This document shows positions 48,863 through 57,258 of a stretch of DNA of 64,000 bases, one piece after another; position 1 is the stretch's first letter; every line of letters starts with the position of its first letter. Source of the stretch: DAISVY01 sp036826635 (GTDB lineage Bacteria > Zixibacteria > MSB-5A5 > GN15 > FEB-12). Where the stretch lies: positions 124,001 to 188,000 of the forward strand of contig DAISVY010000001.1 of the NCBI GenBank assembly GCA_036826635.1, in the 5' to 3' direction. Below the pieces are notes generated by a model that saw only the letters and a program-made list of their open reading frames with translations, was not told where the DNA came from and ran no database searches. A program made the translations under genes and the position numbers.

Positions 48863-49511
48863 TAGACGAATGCGCCGTCGTGTTCTTAGTATCGGTCTGA
48901 TACTTGCGGTAGCCGTGTTGATACTCCTGTTGCGGCTGGTCGAAGAGATCGGTCTGGAGCGGTCACCTGATGATCGCTTTACGGTGGTGCGCGTTATCGA
49001 TGGCGATACGGTCGAACTGCTGGGCGGTGACAGGCTGCGGCTGCTGGCTATCGATACACCCGAAAGGGGAGAGGCGTATCACGACGAAGCAGCAGCCATG
49101 TTGGAACGCCTGGCCCTCGGTCGTCGTGGCCGCATCGAGTTTGCCGACCGCCGGCGCGACCGCTACGGGCGACTGCTGGGTTATTTGTACATCGACAGCC
49201 TGTTCGTCAATCGGGCTATTCTGGACAGTGGGCTGGGCTATGTGTATCTGTTCAAGGATAACGATCTGTCTGCATCATGCATCGCCGAGCTTATTGAGGC
49301 CCAGTCCGGCGCTATTGATCGAAAAGTCGGGCTGTGGTCGATTCCTCACGAACCCGAGGCTTATTATGTGGTTCGGCAGGGTTCGTTCCGTTTGCACCGA
49401 CCCAACTGTGAATCGGTGCGCGATCTCAAACCGGGGGAGTACGTGATTTTCAAAACCCGCGAGGAAGGTCTTCGGGCGGGCTATTCGCCCTGTCGCAACT
49501 GCAAACCGTAG
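48846..49511 (+). CDS. Membrane-anchored SNase-like nuclease with C-terminal metal-binding-like tail
   Basis: This 221-residue protein has an N-terminal membrane segment (about residues 12-32), an SNase/thermonuclease domain at about 42-170 (VVRVIDGDTVEL, LAIDTPERGEAYH, RDRYGRLLGYLY) with the Asp, Arg and Glu of the active site visible, and a tail at about 178-221 (RLHRPNCESVRD, GYSPCRNCKP) that resembles the Ada-type metal-binding domain. It is expected outside or facing the periplasm. It overlaps the Rad50-like gene by 17 bases, suggesting coupled expression. The pairing with a Rad50-like protein is unusual and the functional link is not clear. Confidence 0.88.
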   Translation: MATPVNRRMRRRVLSIGLILAVAVLILLLRLVEEIGLERSPDDRFTVVRVIDGDTVELLGGDRLRLLAIDTPERGEAYHDEAAAMLERLALGRRGRIEFADRRRDRYGRLLGYLYIDSLFVNRAILDSGLGYVYLFKDNDLSASCIAELIEAQSGAIDRKVGLWSIPHEPEAYYVVRQGSFRLHRPNCESVRDLKPGEYVIFKTREEGLRAGYSPCRNCKP

Positions 49512-49540
49512 ATTACCATGGGCGGGATCGCAAACCTTTC

Positions 49541-49610
49541 TTAATCGTAGAGCGAGTCCGTCCGCAAATCCGTCGTTTTAATCGTAGGGTGTGTCCGTCT
49601 TCGAACTCGC
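49541..49610. repeat. Short palindromic repeats, copies a and b
   Basis: Two adjacent copies (49541-49574, 49578-49610) of a TAATCGTAGGGN-type repeat with an inverted core GGGTYYG-TCTK-CRAACCC. These two are degenerate in the core. Further copies lie at 50883, 50917, 50972, 51021, 53409 and 53447. Confidence 0.65.
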
Positions 49611-49627
49611 TATTCTCCCGCTACAAT

Positions 49628-49860
49628 TACAATCGGTAAAAAGCGATTCACGGGTTTATTTCCCCCTTGACAAATCGTGGACCAGGTCGTCATAATACAG
49701 TGTCTATGGCTTATCGCTGGGGAGGCGGTTTGTGGATAAGCTCAGAATTTACCTACTGCTGCTGTTTATAGCGCTTCTCGGTCTGATCTGTATCTGGCTG
49801 GCCGGATGTGACGACGACAACCCCGTCAAATCCCCGCTGGTGGTGGCCGCCGATTATATC
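49628..49860 (+). repeat. Duplicated promoter-and-signal-peptide segment, copy 1
   Basis: This segment, from the promoter through the first 40 codons of the 49732 gene, recurs at 51107-51340 with few differences. A shorter part (RBS to codon 40) recurs a third time at 52293-52424. Confidence 0.85.
49667..49696 (+). promoter_or_regulatory. Sigma-70 promoter of the first propeller lipoprotein gene
   Basis: TTGACA (49667-49672), 18-base spacer, CATAAT (49691-49696). The element is conserved exactly in the second copy. Confidence 0.8.
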
Positions 49861-50814
49861 GCTTATATGTATGCCGAGGACGGCTATGGGGGTGGCCTGT
49901 ATTATACTTTCCACACGCGGACAAAGCAGCTTGATTCCTTCATAGTAGACTCTTCGTGGGGTAACCCCTCTGATCTGGACGTGTCAGCCGACGGCAAACG
50001 GCTGTATATATCTCTTCCTGACATGATAGCAGTTGTCGACACGGGCAGCTATGAAGTGCGGGCGGAGTTGCCATACGCTTACCACCAAGTCAGCATTTCG
50101 CCGAATAACGAATATATCGCGTTGCGCAAGTATGAAGGAGATCTATACATACTGAACACACAAGATTACTCGGTTATCTGGCATGATACGGACAGTGTTA
50201 GGCCCGGTGTTTTCAGTGCTGATGGGAACAGGTACTATACATCCGTGTCCGGCAGCGTCAGCCCATATGTCTACTGTGTTGATTTGGCGCACGGGAATAC
50301 CGTTACGCGTACCCCAATGCCGGATGATTTCCCCATCACGCAGGTTTTAGTGTCGTTGGACGAGAGACTCTGGTTTCTTTACCGTCAGGCCTACATGGAT
50401 ACCTATGTTTTTGATGTCTATGATGTGGACGGTGACTCGATTCTGTTCCGACAGGTGCTTCATCCCGGCGCGGGGAGCATGGCCCTTTCGCGCGACGGCA
50501 AGTACGTTTACTACACCGACTGCGGCACCATGATATCGGTGATGCCTCCCAACTATTCCTTTGCGGTTTACGATATCGAAGCTCGGACTATCGACAGTGT
50601 GGTTTCGCGGCCATCCGATTCTGGTGATCCCGGACTTCCATTCATATGCCAGGACCCCGTGATAACGCCGGACGGGCGGTTTCTAATCTCTCTTCTTTTT
50701 ACATGGGGACCACGACTTCTTGGATACAGTTTGGTAAAGGACACTGTCCATGCGTACGTATATCTTGGCGCTACGAAGAGTCCTATGATGTTAACGTGTC
50801 AGAATTCACCTTAA
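49732..50814 (+). CDS. Propeller-type lipoprotein, paralogue 1
   Basis: This 360-residue protein has a lipoprotein signal (WLAGC near residue 25) followed by CDDDNPVKSPLVVA, then YVTN/YncE-like beta-propeller repeats, seen as recurring strands such as SADGKRLYISL, SISPNNEYIAL and ALSRDGKYVYY. It is not a recognised enzyme; its likely role is binding at the outer face of the cell envelope. The start is the GTG at 49732 with GGGGAGG upstream. Two paralogues follow in tandem, almost identical over the first 40 residues and diverged after that. It has its own promoter and is followed by the palindromic repeats. Confidence 0.8.
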   Translation: MDKLRIYLLLLFIALLGLICIWLAGCDDDNPVKSPLVVAADYIAYMYAEDGYGGGLYYTFHTRTKQLDSFIVDSSWGNPSDLDVSADGKRLYISLPDMIAVVDTGSYEVRAELPYAYHQVSISPNNEYIALRKYEGDLYILNTQDYSVIWHDTDSVRPGVFSADGNRYYTSVSGSVSPYVYCVDLAHGNTVTRTPMPDDFPITQVLVSLDERLWFLYRQAYMDTYVFDVYDVDGDSILFRQVLHPGAGSMALSRDGKYVYYTDCGTMISVMPPNYSFAVYDIEARTIDSVVSRPSDSGDPGLPFICQDPVITPDGRFLISLLFTWGPRLLGYSLVKDTVHAYVYLGATKSPMMLTCQNSP

Positions 50815-50882
50815 CCCAAAATGCAGGGGGGAACAATGCGATCTTTTGTCTTTTCGCTTTGTGCAATCAGCCCCCCCCCTCC

Positions 50883-51060
50883 GATAGGGCGGATCCGTCC
50901 GCAAATCCGTCTTTTTAATCGTAGGGAGGGTTTGTCTGCAAACCCGCCATCTTTGCGCCAGCTACACTGATGGCAAGTTCGAAGACGATGAAGACGAACC
51001 AGCCCTACCAGAATTACCGCTTAATCGTAGGGTGGATCCGTCCGCGTCCGAGGTTCCGCC
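50883..51060. repeat. Short palindromic repeats, copies c, d, h and e
   Basis: Four copies of the repeat family. Copy d has the cleanest core, GGGTTTG-TCTG-CAAACCC. Copy h is in the opposite orientation and contains an internal duplication of the CGTCTTC core. Confidence 0.7.
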
Positions 51061-51106
51061 ATTTTGGATATCTCCGGCGGGATCGCAAGCGGTCTTGTGC
51101 TATGAT

Positions 51107-51340
51107 TACAATCGGTAAAAAGCGATTCACGGGTTTATTTCCCCCTTGACAAATCGTGGACCAGACCGTCATAATATGGTGTCTATGGCTTATCGCTGGG
51201 GAGGTAATTGGTGGATAAACTCAGAATCTGCCTACTGTTACTGTTTATATCTCTTCTCGGTCTGATCTGTATCTGGCTGGCCGGTTGTGACGACGACAAC
51301 CCCGTTAAATCCCCGCTGGTGGTGGCTGCTGATTACATTG
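51107..51340 (+). repeat. Duplicated promoter-and-signal-peptide segment, copy 2
   Basis: Almost identical to 49628-49860; the differences cluster around the RBS (GGAGGTAATTG against GGAGGCGGTTT) and at synonymous codons. Confidence 0.85.
51146..51175 (+). promoter_or_regulatory. Sigma-70 promoter of paralogues 2 and 3
   Basis: TTGACA (51146-51151), 18-base spacer, CATAAT (51170-51175), identical to copy 1. Paralogue 3 follows paralogue 2 after 23 bases without its own promoter. Confidence 0.8.
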
Positions 51341-52284
51341 CCTACATTTACGCTGAAGATGCCCATGAGGGTGGCGTATACCTCAGTCTCCGCACACGGA
51401 CAAGCAAGCTTGATTCCTTCGTGGTAGACTCGTCGTGGAAAAGACCGAGTGATCTTGACGTGTCGGCCGACGGCAAACGGCTGTATATGGCTCTTTCTGA
51501 TATGACAGCGATTGTCGACATCGGTACGCAGGAAGTGCTGACCGAACTGCCACAAACAGGCGAAGTGGCCGTTTCACCAGACAATCATCATATAGCCATA
51601 CAGGGAGATGATCTCTATATTCTCTCGTCAGAGGATCACTCGGTCGTCTGGCACGATAGTGAGTGTGTCACGGGCGGTTGTTTCAGCGCTGATGGGGAGC
51701 GTTTTTACGCATCCGACTGCACCCGCGACAGCCTGTACATCTACTGTGTTGATCTGACGTGTGGAAATGTCGTCACAACGACGTTGATACCGGACAGTCT
51801 GCCGATAAAACAGGTTTTGGTATCGTCTGACGAGGCAGTATGGTTTCTTTACCGTCACGTTGACAGTGATACTGACAATTTTGATGTCTATGACACGGTG
51901 GAAGATTCAATTTTGTTCCGCCAGGTACTCCATCCAGGCCAGGGCTACATGACTTCCTCACATGGCAGCCGACATATCTATTACACCGATTGCGGCTCTA
52001 TGCTGCCAGGGACCCTCCCAAGCTATTCCTTTGCCGCTTACGACGTGGAGAGTCGGACAATTGACAGCATTGTTGCGAGGCCATCGTCAACCGGTTACCT
52101 TGGGAATATGTTCGTGGGCGGGCACTTGGCGGTGACCCCGGACGATCGATATCTGGTGTCAGTGCACGCCGTGTTTGTGTCCACTTTCATGGTGTATGAT
52201 TTGGTCAGGGATACAGTCAACTCGTATAAGAGCCTCTATCCATACAGGGTGCCATTGCGCGTGGCGTGTCAGAGCGGGTTTTAA
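51211..52284 (+). CDS. Propeller-type lipoprotein, paralogue 2
   Basis: This 357-residue lipoprotein shares the signal and CDDDNPVKSPLVVAADYIAY with paralogue 1 and is similar throughout (SADGKRLYMAL, AVSPDNHHIAI, HPGQGYMTSS, FAAYDVESRTIDS). It is a YncE-like beta-propeller of unknown ligand. The start is the GTG at 51211 with GGGGAGG upstream, matching paralogue 1; the TTG at 51208 is less well placed. It probably forms one transcript with paralogue 3. Confidence 0.8.
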   Translation: MDKLRICLLLLFISLLGLICIWLAGCDDDNPVKSPLVVAADYIAYIYAEDAHEGGVYLSLRTRTSKLDSFVVDSSWKRPSDLDVSADGKRLYMALSDMTAIVDIGTQEVLTELPQTGEVAVSPDNHHIAIQGDDLYILSSEDHSVVWHDSECVTGGCFSADGERFYASDCTRDSLYIYCVDLTCGNVVTTTLIPDSLPIKQVLVSSDEAVWFLYRHVDSDTDNFDVYDTVEDSILFRQVLHPGQGYMTSSHGSRHIYYTDCGSMLPGTLPSYSFAAYDVESRTIDSIVARPSSTGYLGNMFVGGHLAVTPDDRYLVSVHAVFVSTFMVYDLVRDTVNSYKSLYPYRVPLRVACQSGF

Positions 52285-52307
52285 CTTAAACACTGGGGAG
52301 GTAATTG

Positions 52308-53405
52308 GTGGATAAGCTCAGAATCTGCCTGATAGTATTGTTTATAGCGTTTCTTTGTCTGACTTGTATCTGGCTGGCCGGATGCGACGACGACAACCCC
52401 GTTAAATCCCCGCTGGTGGTGGCGCCGCAATACCCGTTCTACTTCCGGGATGTCGTGGATTTGGTGAATTACCAGTACCTTCCATACGATGATAGCCTTC
52501 GCACCTTCGAGCTTCCGGAGCAAGCACGGTTGACAGCGGTCTCGGCCGACGGCACCCGGCTGTTCGCAACCACAGAAACCGAGACCCTGGTCATACATTG
52601 GCTGAGCCTCGGTGTGATAGCCCGTTTGCCGTATCATCTACCATATGATGGTGCCATTGCGGCTTCTCCGGACGGCAGCATGCTTGCGATCTGTACCGAT
52701 GATCTGTATATTCTGGATGCATCAACCTACGACGTGTTGTATCACGATACGCTCAAGCTATGCAACGGTCAGTTCTCCGCCGACAGTCGCAGCTTCTACG
52801 GATGCCGGTGGGAAAGCCCCTACGGCTATCTGCATCGGTTTCGTTGCGACAGCAGTTTTGCGATGACTTTCTGGCATACCGGAGCGTGGATTCATCGGTT
52901 CGTACCGTCGCCTGACGAAACGCGGTTTTATATCATTAACCGGTACAGCTACAGCACCTGCGAGGACATCTTTTCGATTTACGATATCGTTGGCGATTCA
53001 ATGCTCTATGAGCAACTACTTCCATCGGGGATGGGGCTGGGCGATCTGGCCTTGAGTCCGGACGGTCGCTATGCCTTCTTTTCCAATCCGGGGGCATATA
53101 TCATTGACCCCGGTTGTCCACCCCCTGATTCGTTTATTACCGTCTTTGACACGGAGACATTTAACGTCTGCGACCGGATATGTACCAAGGCCGTTTATGG
53201 TGACAATACAGAGGTGGATAGTTTCAGTCTGGCGCGCGAGATAGTGATATCGCCCGACGGTAAGTGGCTAATGAGCGTATCATGGCTCAATACATTTGTA
53301 GTGGCTAACATTGAAAATGGGGTTGGCACAGTGCGGTATAAGGCCCTGGGAAGCGAACCCTTGTTACACGAGTTTGACAATCTCTTAACTCAGTCTGGCC
53401 TTTAA
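52308..53405 (+). CDS. Propeller-type lipoprotein, paralogue 3
   Basis: This 365-residue protein shares the signal region with its two neighbours (CIWLAGCDDDNPVKSPLVVA) but is strongly diverged after residue 40, keeping the propeller strand pattern (VSADGTRLFAT, AASPDGSMLAI, ALSPDGRYAFF, VISPDGKWLMSV). Several extra Cys are present (CNGQFSADSRSFYGC, CEDIFSIYD). The GTG at 52308 uses the same RBS as paralogue 2, and a 23-base gap separates them. It is followed by two more palindromic repeats. Ligand unknown. Confidence 0.8.
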   Translation: MDKLRICLIVLFIAFLCLTCIWLAGCDDDNPVKSPLVVAPQYPFYFRDVVDLVNYQYLPYDDSLRTFELPEQARLTAVSADGTRLFATTETETLVIHWLSLGVIARLPYHLPYDGAIAASPDGSMLAICTDDLYILDASTYDVLYHDTLKLCNGQFSADSRSFYGCRWESPYGYLHRFRCDSSFAMTFWHTGAWIHRFVPSPDETRFYIINRYSYSTCEDIFSIYDIVGDSMLYEQLLPSGMGLGDLALSPDGRYAFFSNPGAYIIDPGCPPPDSFITVFDTETFNVCDRICTKAVYGDNTEVDSFSLAREIVISPDGKWLMSVSWLNTFVVANIENGVGTVRYKALGSEPLLHEFDNLLTQSGL

Positions 53406-53408
53406 GTC

Positions 53409-53478
53409 CCGTAGGGCGGATCCGTCTTCGATGTATAGTATCATGAGATTGTAGGGAGGGTTTGTCTTCAAACCCGCC
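53409..53478. repeat. Short palindromic repeats, copies f and g
   Basis: Copy f is at 53409-53430. Copy g (53447-53478) has a perfect hairpin core GGGTTTG-TCTT-CAAACCC and the leading GATTGTAGGGA. They end the array of repeats around the propeller genes. Confidence 0.7.
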
Positions 53479-53550
53479 TTCTTTGCTTTGAGTACGGGGA
53501 TTAGCTTTTTTTGACTTGATATAACCGTCCGAACGTATAATCATGTACGT

Positions 53551-54198
53551 ATGTGTAAATCTATTCTATCTGCATCAGTTTGTGTTATGGCCGTTGTTCT
53601 GCTGACGGCCGGTTTGTCCTCGGCCGGGACAACCGAACAAGAGTGGGATCAGCTTTGCAAGTATCCCCAGGACAGTGTCGAGATGAAGAACCTTCGTATC
53701 TGGCTGGCCCAGGAGCATGACTCTGCCTGTACGTTTGAGGTTGTCATTGTCGATTCTACGGATAGCCTGGTTCGTCATTTTCTGGATATGGATCTCCGGT
53801 CGGGGTATTTTAACCTGTACTGGGACAAAAAAGACGACTCCGGCCGTTTTGTCCCGCCGGGTAACTATCGGTACAAAACCAACGAATGCGGCGGCAACAG
53901 GGAAGGTAAGCTGCTGGTGAAATATGAGAAATGGGAAACCACCAGCTATCTGGATGTCGATGACTGGACCGAGACTAATATTATCAAGTACGGTTTGACG
54001 GAAGACTCCGGGCGCGTCAAGCTGGAGATCTGCGACCGTCGCGCCGTCCCCATGTTTACTCCGGTTAAAGATTCGATAATGCCGGCCGGTGATTACGAAT
54101 GTCTGTTCAGGCCCAACAAGTTCGTGAACCAGAAGAGTTTTATTATAAAGCTCCATGTCGATGATTATCTCCACCAGGCAGAGGTGCGCAGAAAATGA
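53551..54198 (+). CDS. Secreted protein with FlgD-type Ig-like domains
   Basis: This 215-residue protein has a signal peptide (SILSASVCVMAVVLLTAGLS). The mature part has two FlgD-Ig-like segments; the first is recognisable by LYWDKKDDSGRFVPPGNYRY, the typical WDG-x-x-x-x-G-x-x-V-x-x-G-x-Y motif, and the second by VKDSIMPAGDYECLF. Such domains occur in many FCB secreted proteins as structural modules. The start is the ATG at 53551. Its stop overlaps the start of the next lipoprotein gene in ATGA form, so the two are translated together. Confidence 0.75.
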   Translation: MCKSILSASVCVMAVVLLTAGLSSAGTTEQEWDQLCKYPQDSVEMKNLRIWLAQEHDSACTFEVVIVDSTDSLVRHFLDMDLRSGYFNLYWDKKDDSGRFVPPGNYRYKTNECGGNREGKLLVKYEKWETTSYLDVDDWTETNIIKYGLTEDSGRVKLEICDRRAVPMFTPVKDSIMPAGDYECLFRPNKFVNQKSFIIKLHVDDYLHQAEVRRK

Positions 54199-54650
54199 TT
54201 CGCCGCCGGGGTCTGGCTGCGTTTTTTCTGTTTGCTGTTTTGCTTTGGGGTTGTGGCGGACCGCCCCGGTTACCGGATGAAATAGCGGAGTCGGTTCCGT
54301 ACGAGACCGTATATGTCGATCCCGAGATAGTCTTTGCCGATTCGCTGATTACGCTGATCCGCGCGGACAGAATCGACTCTATCGTCGTCGAGGAAGCCGA
54401 TTTTTCACGGACAAATCCCGGTTCACTGGATATACGGATTGTCGAGCCGGCGTGCAACGTGGCGATAAGCCTTATGGACGCCGACCTGAACGTTATTCGG
54501 CCGCTCATGGTCAGAATTTTGAGAACCGGATTCTATCGTTTTAGTTTCAGCCCCGCCCGGATGACCTCGCCGCGTCTGTACCCGGGGCCGTACTTCCTGA
54601 AAGCCGATTATTGCGATTCCACCGAGATGGTATATTTCGCCGTGGACTGA
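54195..54650 (+). CDS. Small predicted lipoprotein
   Basis: This 151-residue protein has a lipoprotein signal (MIRRRGLAAFFLFAVLLWGC, then GGPP). The mature part has a strand-rich region similar in layout to the second half of its upstream partner (VEPACNVAISLMD, GFYRFSFSPARM, GPYFLKADY), so both may carry an Ig-like module. Not recognised further. It overlaps the preceding gene by four bases (ATGA). The two are probably a secreted/lipoprotein pair that act together. Confidence 0.7.
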   Translation: MIRRRGLAAFFLFAVLLWGCGGPPRLPDEIAESVPYETVYVDPEIVFADSLITLIRADRIDSIVVEEADFSRTNPGSLDIRIVEPACNVAISLMDADLNVIRPLMVRILRTGFYRFSFSPARMTSPRLYPGPYFLKADYCDSTEMVYFAVD

Positions 54651-54699
54651 CGACCGGCTGATTCTCTTCTTTTCGCCGTTATCTTCGCGGTTGTACAAT

Positions 54700-54716
54700 A
54701 TTTGCACAAGGCAAAT
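54700..54716. promoter_or_regulatory. Candidate operator upstream of the NtrC-type regulator
   Basis: Perfect six-base inverted repeat ATTTGC-ACAAG-GCAAAT, about 100 bases before the regulator gene. It could be an autoregulatory binding site. Confidence 0.3.
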
Positions 54717-54817
54717 CCTTTAATGGCGGACCATTTCGCCGATATATAGGAGTGTCCCCCCTTCCTCAGGTGGGGATGGTATTGAAAAGGTGAGCTGCGT
54801 CTTCAAGGAGTTAAAAA

Positions 54818-56188
54818 ATGCCCAACATTCTTGTCGTTGATGACAAAGATTCGATGCGCAACATGTTGTTCGATACGCTGACCGAGGAAGGGTATCGCGT
54901 GGACGCGGCCGGCGATGGAAAGCAGGCTATCGATCTGGTTCGCAACAAGTCGTACGATTTGGTGCTGACCGATCTGAAAATGCCGGATGTCGACGGACTG
55001 AAAGTGCTTACCGAGGTCAAAGGTGTCGATGTCGATACTTCGGTGATCGTGATGACCGCTTACGGTACGATTGAAGATGCTGTCTCCGCAATGAAAAACG
55101 GGGCGTACGATTTTATCACCAAGCCTTTCGATACCGAGCATCTTTGCGTGCTGGTGGCGCGGGCCCTGGAAAACCGCCGTCTGGTGGCCGAGAATACGTT
55201 GCTTCGACAGGAACTGCTGGCCGATCATGGGCTGGAGAACATCATCGGAAGTGATACCAAGATGATGGAACTGGGCCAGATGGTTCGAAAAGTGGCCGGG
55301 AGCGACGCTTCCGTGTTGTTGCAGGGAGAGTCGGGGACGGGTAAGGAACTGTTTGCACGGGCTATTCACAATCTGTCAGAACGCAAGGACGGTCCGTATA
55401 TTACGATCAATTGTGCCGCCATTCCCGGGGAGCTTCTCGAAAATGAGTTGTTCGGCTCGGAGAAAGGTGCTTTCACCGGCGCCCACGCGCGCAAGATGGG
55501 CAAATTCGAAATCGCCAACGGCGGGACGATTTTCCTCGACGAAATCGGCGATATGGATATATCCCTTCAGGCCAAACTCCTGCGCGTGTTGCAACAGAAG
55601 AATTTCGAACGGCTCGGCGGTACCAAAACGGTGGATGTTGACGTGCGCGTGATTGCGGCCACCAATATGGATCTTACGGAACTCATTCGGCAGAAGAATT
55701 TCCGCGAAGATTTGTACTATCGTCTGTCGGTTTTCCCGCTTAACATCCCACCGTTGCGCGAGCGGCCGGGCGATGTTCACCTGCTGGCCGAGAGTTTCAT
55801 TGAGAAGTATTGCCGGGAGATGAAAAAGCCGGTCAAGTCATTGACCAAAGACGCCCTGGGTCTTCTGGAGAAGTATCACTGGCCGGGCAATGTGCGCGAA
55901 TTGGAAAACACTATCGAGCGTGCGGTTATTCTGGCCGAGGGCAAGAAAATCACCCCGGAACATCTGGCTATTCGTTTGCGTCGCACCAATGAGATTCAGC
56001 TTCGCGAAGGAGCCGGCCTTAAAGAAATCGGGGCGCATGCTCAGATGCAGGCCGAGCGGGGCACTATTATTCGGGTGCTCAAGGAAGTCCGGGGCAACAA
56101 ACGCAAGTGTGCCAAGGTGCTTCGTATCGACTATACCACTTTGTTCGACAAGATGAAAAAATACAGCATCGACAAAGAACTGGTGTAG
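54818..56188 (+). CDS. NtrC-family sigma-54-dependent response regulator
   Basis: This 456-residue regulator has a receiver domain (acidic pocket D8-D9, phosphorylation Asp 52 in VLTDLKMPDVDG, residues 1-120), an AAA+ sigma-54-activating domain (GESGTGKELFARAIH, GAFTGAHARK for sigma-54 contact, GTIFLDEIGDMD) and a C-terminal Fis-type helix-turn-helix (about 415-456, VRGNKRKCAKVLRIDYTTL). It activates sigma-54 promoters when phosphorylated. GGAG lies before the ATG. No sensor kinase is adjacent. Its target is unknown; the window contains only one possible sigma-54 site, at the PEP-CTERM gene. Confidence 0.94.
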   Translation: MPNILVVDDKDSMRNMLFDTLTEEGYRVDAAGDGKQAIDLVRNKSYDLVLTDLKMPDVDGLKVLTEVKGVDVDTSVIVMTAYGTIEDAVSAMKNGAYDFITKPFDTEHLCVLVARALENRRLVAENTLLRQELLADHGLENIIGSDTKMMELGQMVRKVAGSDASVLLQGESGTGKELFARAIHNLSERKDGPYITINCAAIPGELLENELFGSEKGAFTGAHARKMGKFEIANGGTIFLDEIGDMDISLQAKLLRVLQQKNFERLGGTKTVDVDVRVIAATNMDLTELIRQKNFREDLYYRLSVFPLNIPPLRERPGDVHLLAESFIEKYCREMKKPVKSLTKDALGLLEKYHWPGNVRELENTIERAVILAEGKKITPEHLAIRLRRTNEIQLREGAGLKEIGAHAQMQAERGTIIRVLKEVRGNKRKCAKVLRIDYTTLFDKMKKYSIDKELV

Positions 56189-56463
56189 ATTATTACATTA
56201 CAAGTATTCTCGTGGCGATTCTGATGACCGGCCGATTGTAGCGTGCCGTGGGTTCCATTGGATAGTGATATCTACGTTCTATTCCTTCCCGTCACTATAA
56301 TATAATAGCTGTTGACAAGCCGATGATTTTGGATAGTTTTGATATTAACGATGTTTGAGAGCGTGGCTGCTCTCGAGCCGGGGCGACGTCGGGCTAAAGA
56401 CCGATTCTCACCTGCTTCCCGCATACCCGACACGCCGCACGGCGTACAACAGGCAGTGTGATA

Positions 56464-56988
56464 ATGTCCTCGAACGGTTTGATAATCAATCGCAACGTTC
56501 TGCTGCTCAACCAGAACTACGAACCGCTGACTATCTGCTCGGCCCGCCGGGCTATTGTGCTCATGTTTCAGGGTAAAGCCGAAATGATAGAAACAGCCGA
56601 TGGGCTGAAAGTTCACACCATCAGTCGGGAATATGCTCTGCCGTCGGTGGTCCGTCTCTGGCGGTATCGTCGGGTGCCATACAAACGCATAATGCTCACC
56701 CGAAAGAACGTCATTACTCGTGACAATCACCGCTGTCAATACTGCGGCACCAGCAAAGGACCGATGACGGTGGATCACGTTATCCCCAAACGCCTCAAGG
56801 GGGCCGATACGTGGGAGAACATGGTCTGCGCGTGCGTCAAATGTAACAACAAAAAGGGCGACCACACACCCGAACAGGCAGGTATGACCCTGCTGCGGCA
56901 ACCCTCCCGACCGTCCCATATCGCCTTCATCCAGCGTCACATCGGCGAGTCCGATCAGCGCTGGCGTCAGTATCTGTTTATGGACTGA
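56464..56988 (+). CDS. HNH endonuclease-family protein
   Basis: This 174-residue protein has a C-terminal HNH domain: RDNHRCQYCG, TVDHVIPKRLKGADTWENM and CACVKCNNKKGDHTPEQAG, with the two CxxC zinc pairs and the His-Asn-His arrangement. The N-terminal part (INRNVLLLNQNYEPLTICSARRAI) matches the bacterial HNH_5 group that is common in Proteobacteria and FCB genomes and whose role is unknown. The start is the ATG at 56464; the in-frame GTG at 56458 is less likely. It is single-gene, 275 bases after the regulator; a TTGACA lies at 56312 without a good -10. Confidence 0.85.
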   Translation: MSSNGLIINRNVLLLNQNYEPLTICSARRAIVLMFQGKAEMIETADGLKVHTISREYALPSVVRLWRYRRVPYKRIMLTRKNVITRDNHRCQYCGTSKGPMTVDHVIPKRLKGADTWENMVCACVKCNNKKGDHTPEQAGMTLLRQPSRPSHIAFIQRHIGESDQRWRQYLFMD

Positions 56989-57195
56989 TGCTCGCTTATT
57001 CTCTCCGCCTGATAGTATAAATAAGCTGCTTTTGGTAATTGAACTATCGGTTCGAGAGGTGGGCCTCAATTGGTGGTGTAACTAATTGTAAGACAGGGGC
57101 TTATGTGTTAGGATGTCAATTTCACTATGTAAGCTGTTGTAATGGAATAAATTACCACAAAAGATTGCAAAGCCAGGGTAAGTCCCCGTTTTTTG

Positions 57196-57224
57196 TTGAT
57201 TTAGCCGGTTCATTTGCCTACTAT
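57196..57224 (+). promoter_or_regulatory. Probable promoter for trpS operon
   Basis: TTGATT (57196-57201), 17-base spacer, TACTAT (57219-57224), 35 bases before the chosen GTG. Both boxes are 4/6 matches. Confidence 0.35.
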
Positions 57225-57258
57225 CGGGGTCTTGAGTAAGCAGCAGGAACAACCGCAC

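Larger units (their letters stand above)
50815..51210. other. Intergenic region with palindromic repeats and second promoter
   Basis: This 396-base stretch separates paralogues 1 and 2. It holds repeat copies c (50883-50911), d (50917-50948), h (50972-51009, minus orientation) and e (51021-51060), a run of nine C residues at 50872-50880, and the duplicated promoter at 51146-51175. No gene is supported. Confidence 0.6.

Noticed and set aside
54690..54780. Sigma-54 promoter before the NtrC-type regulator
   Set aside because: TTGCAC-like text is present but no GG/GC pair with the required spacing.
56312..56340. TTGACA promoter upstream of the HNH gene
   Set aside because: The best -10 at correct spacing (TAGTTT) is too poor to call.
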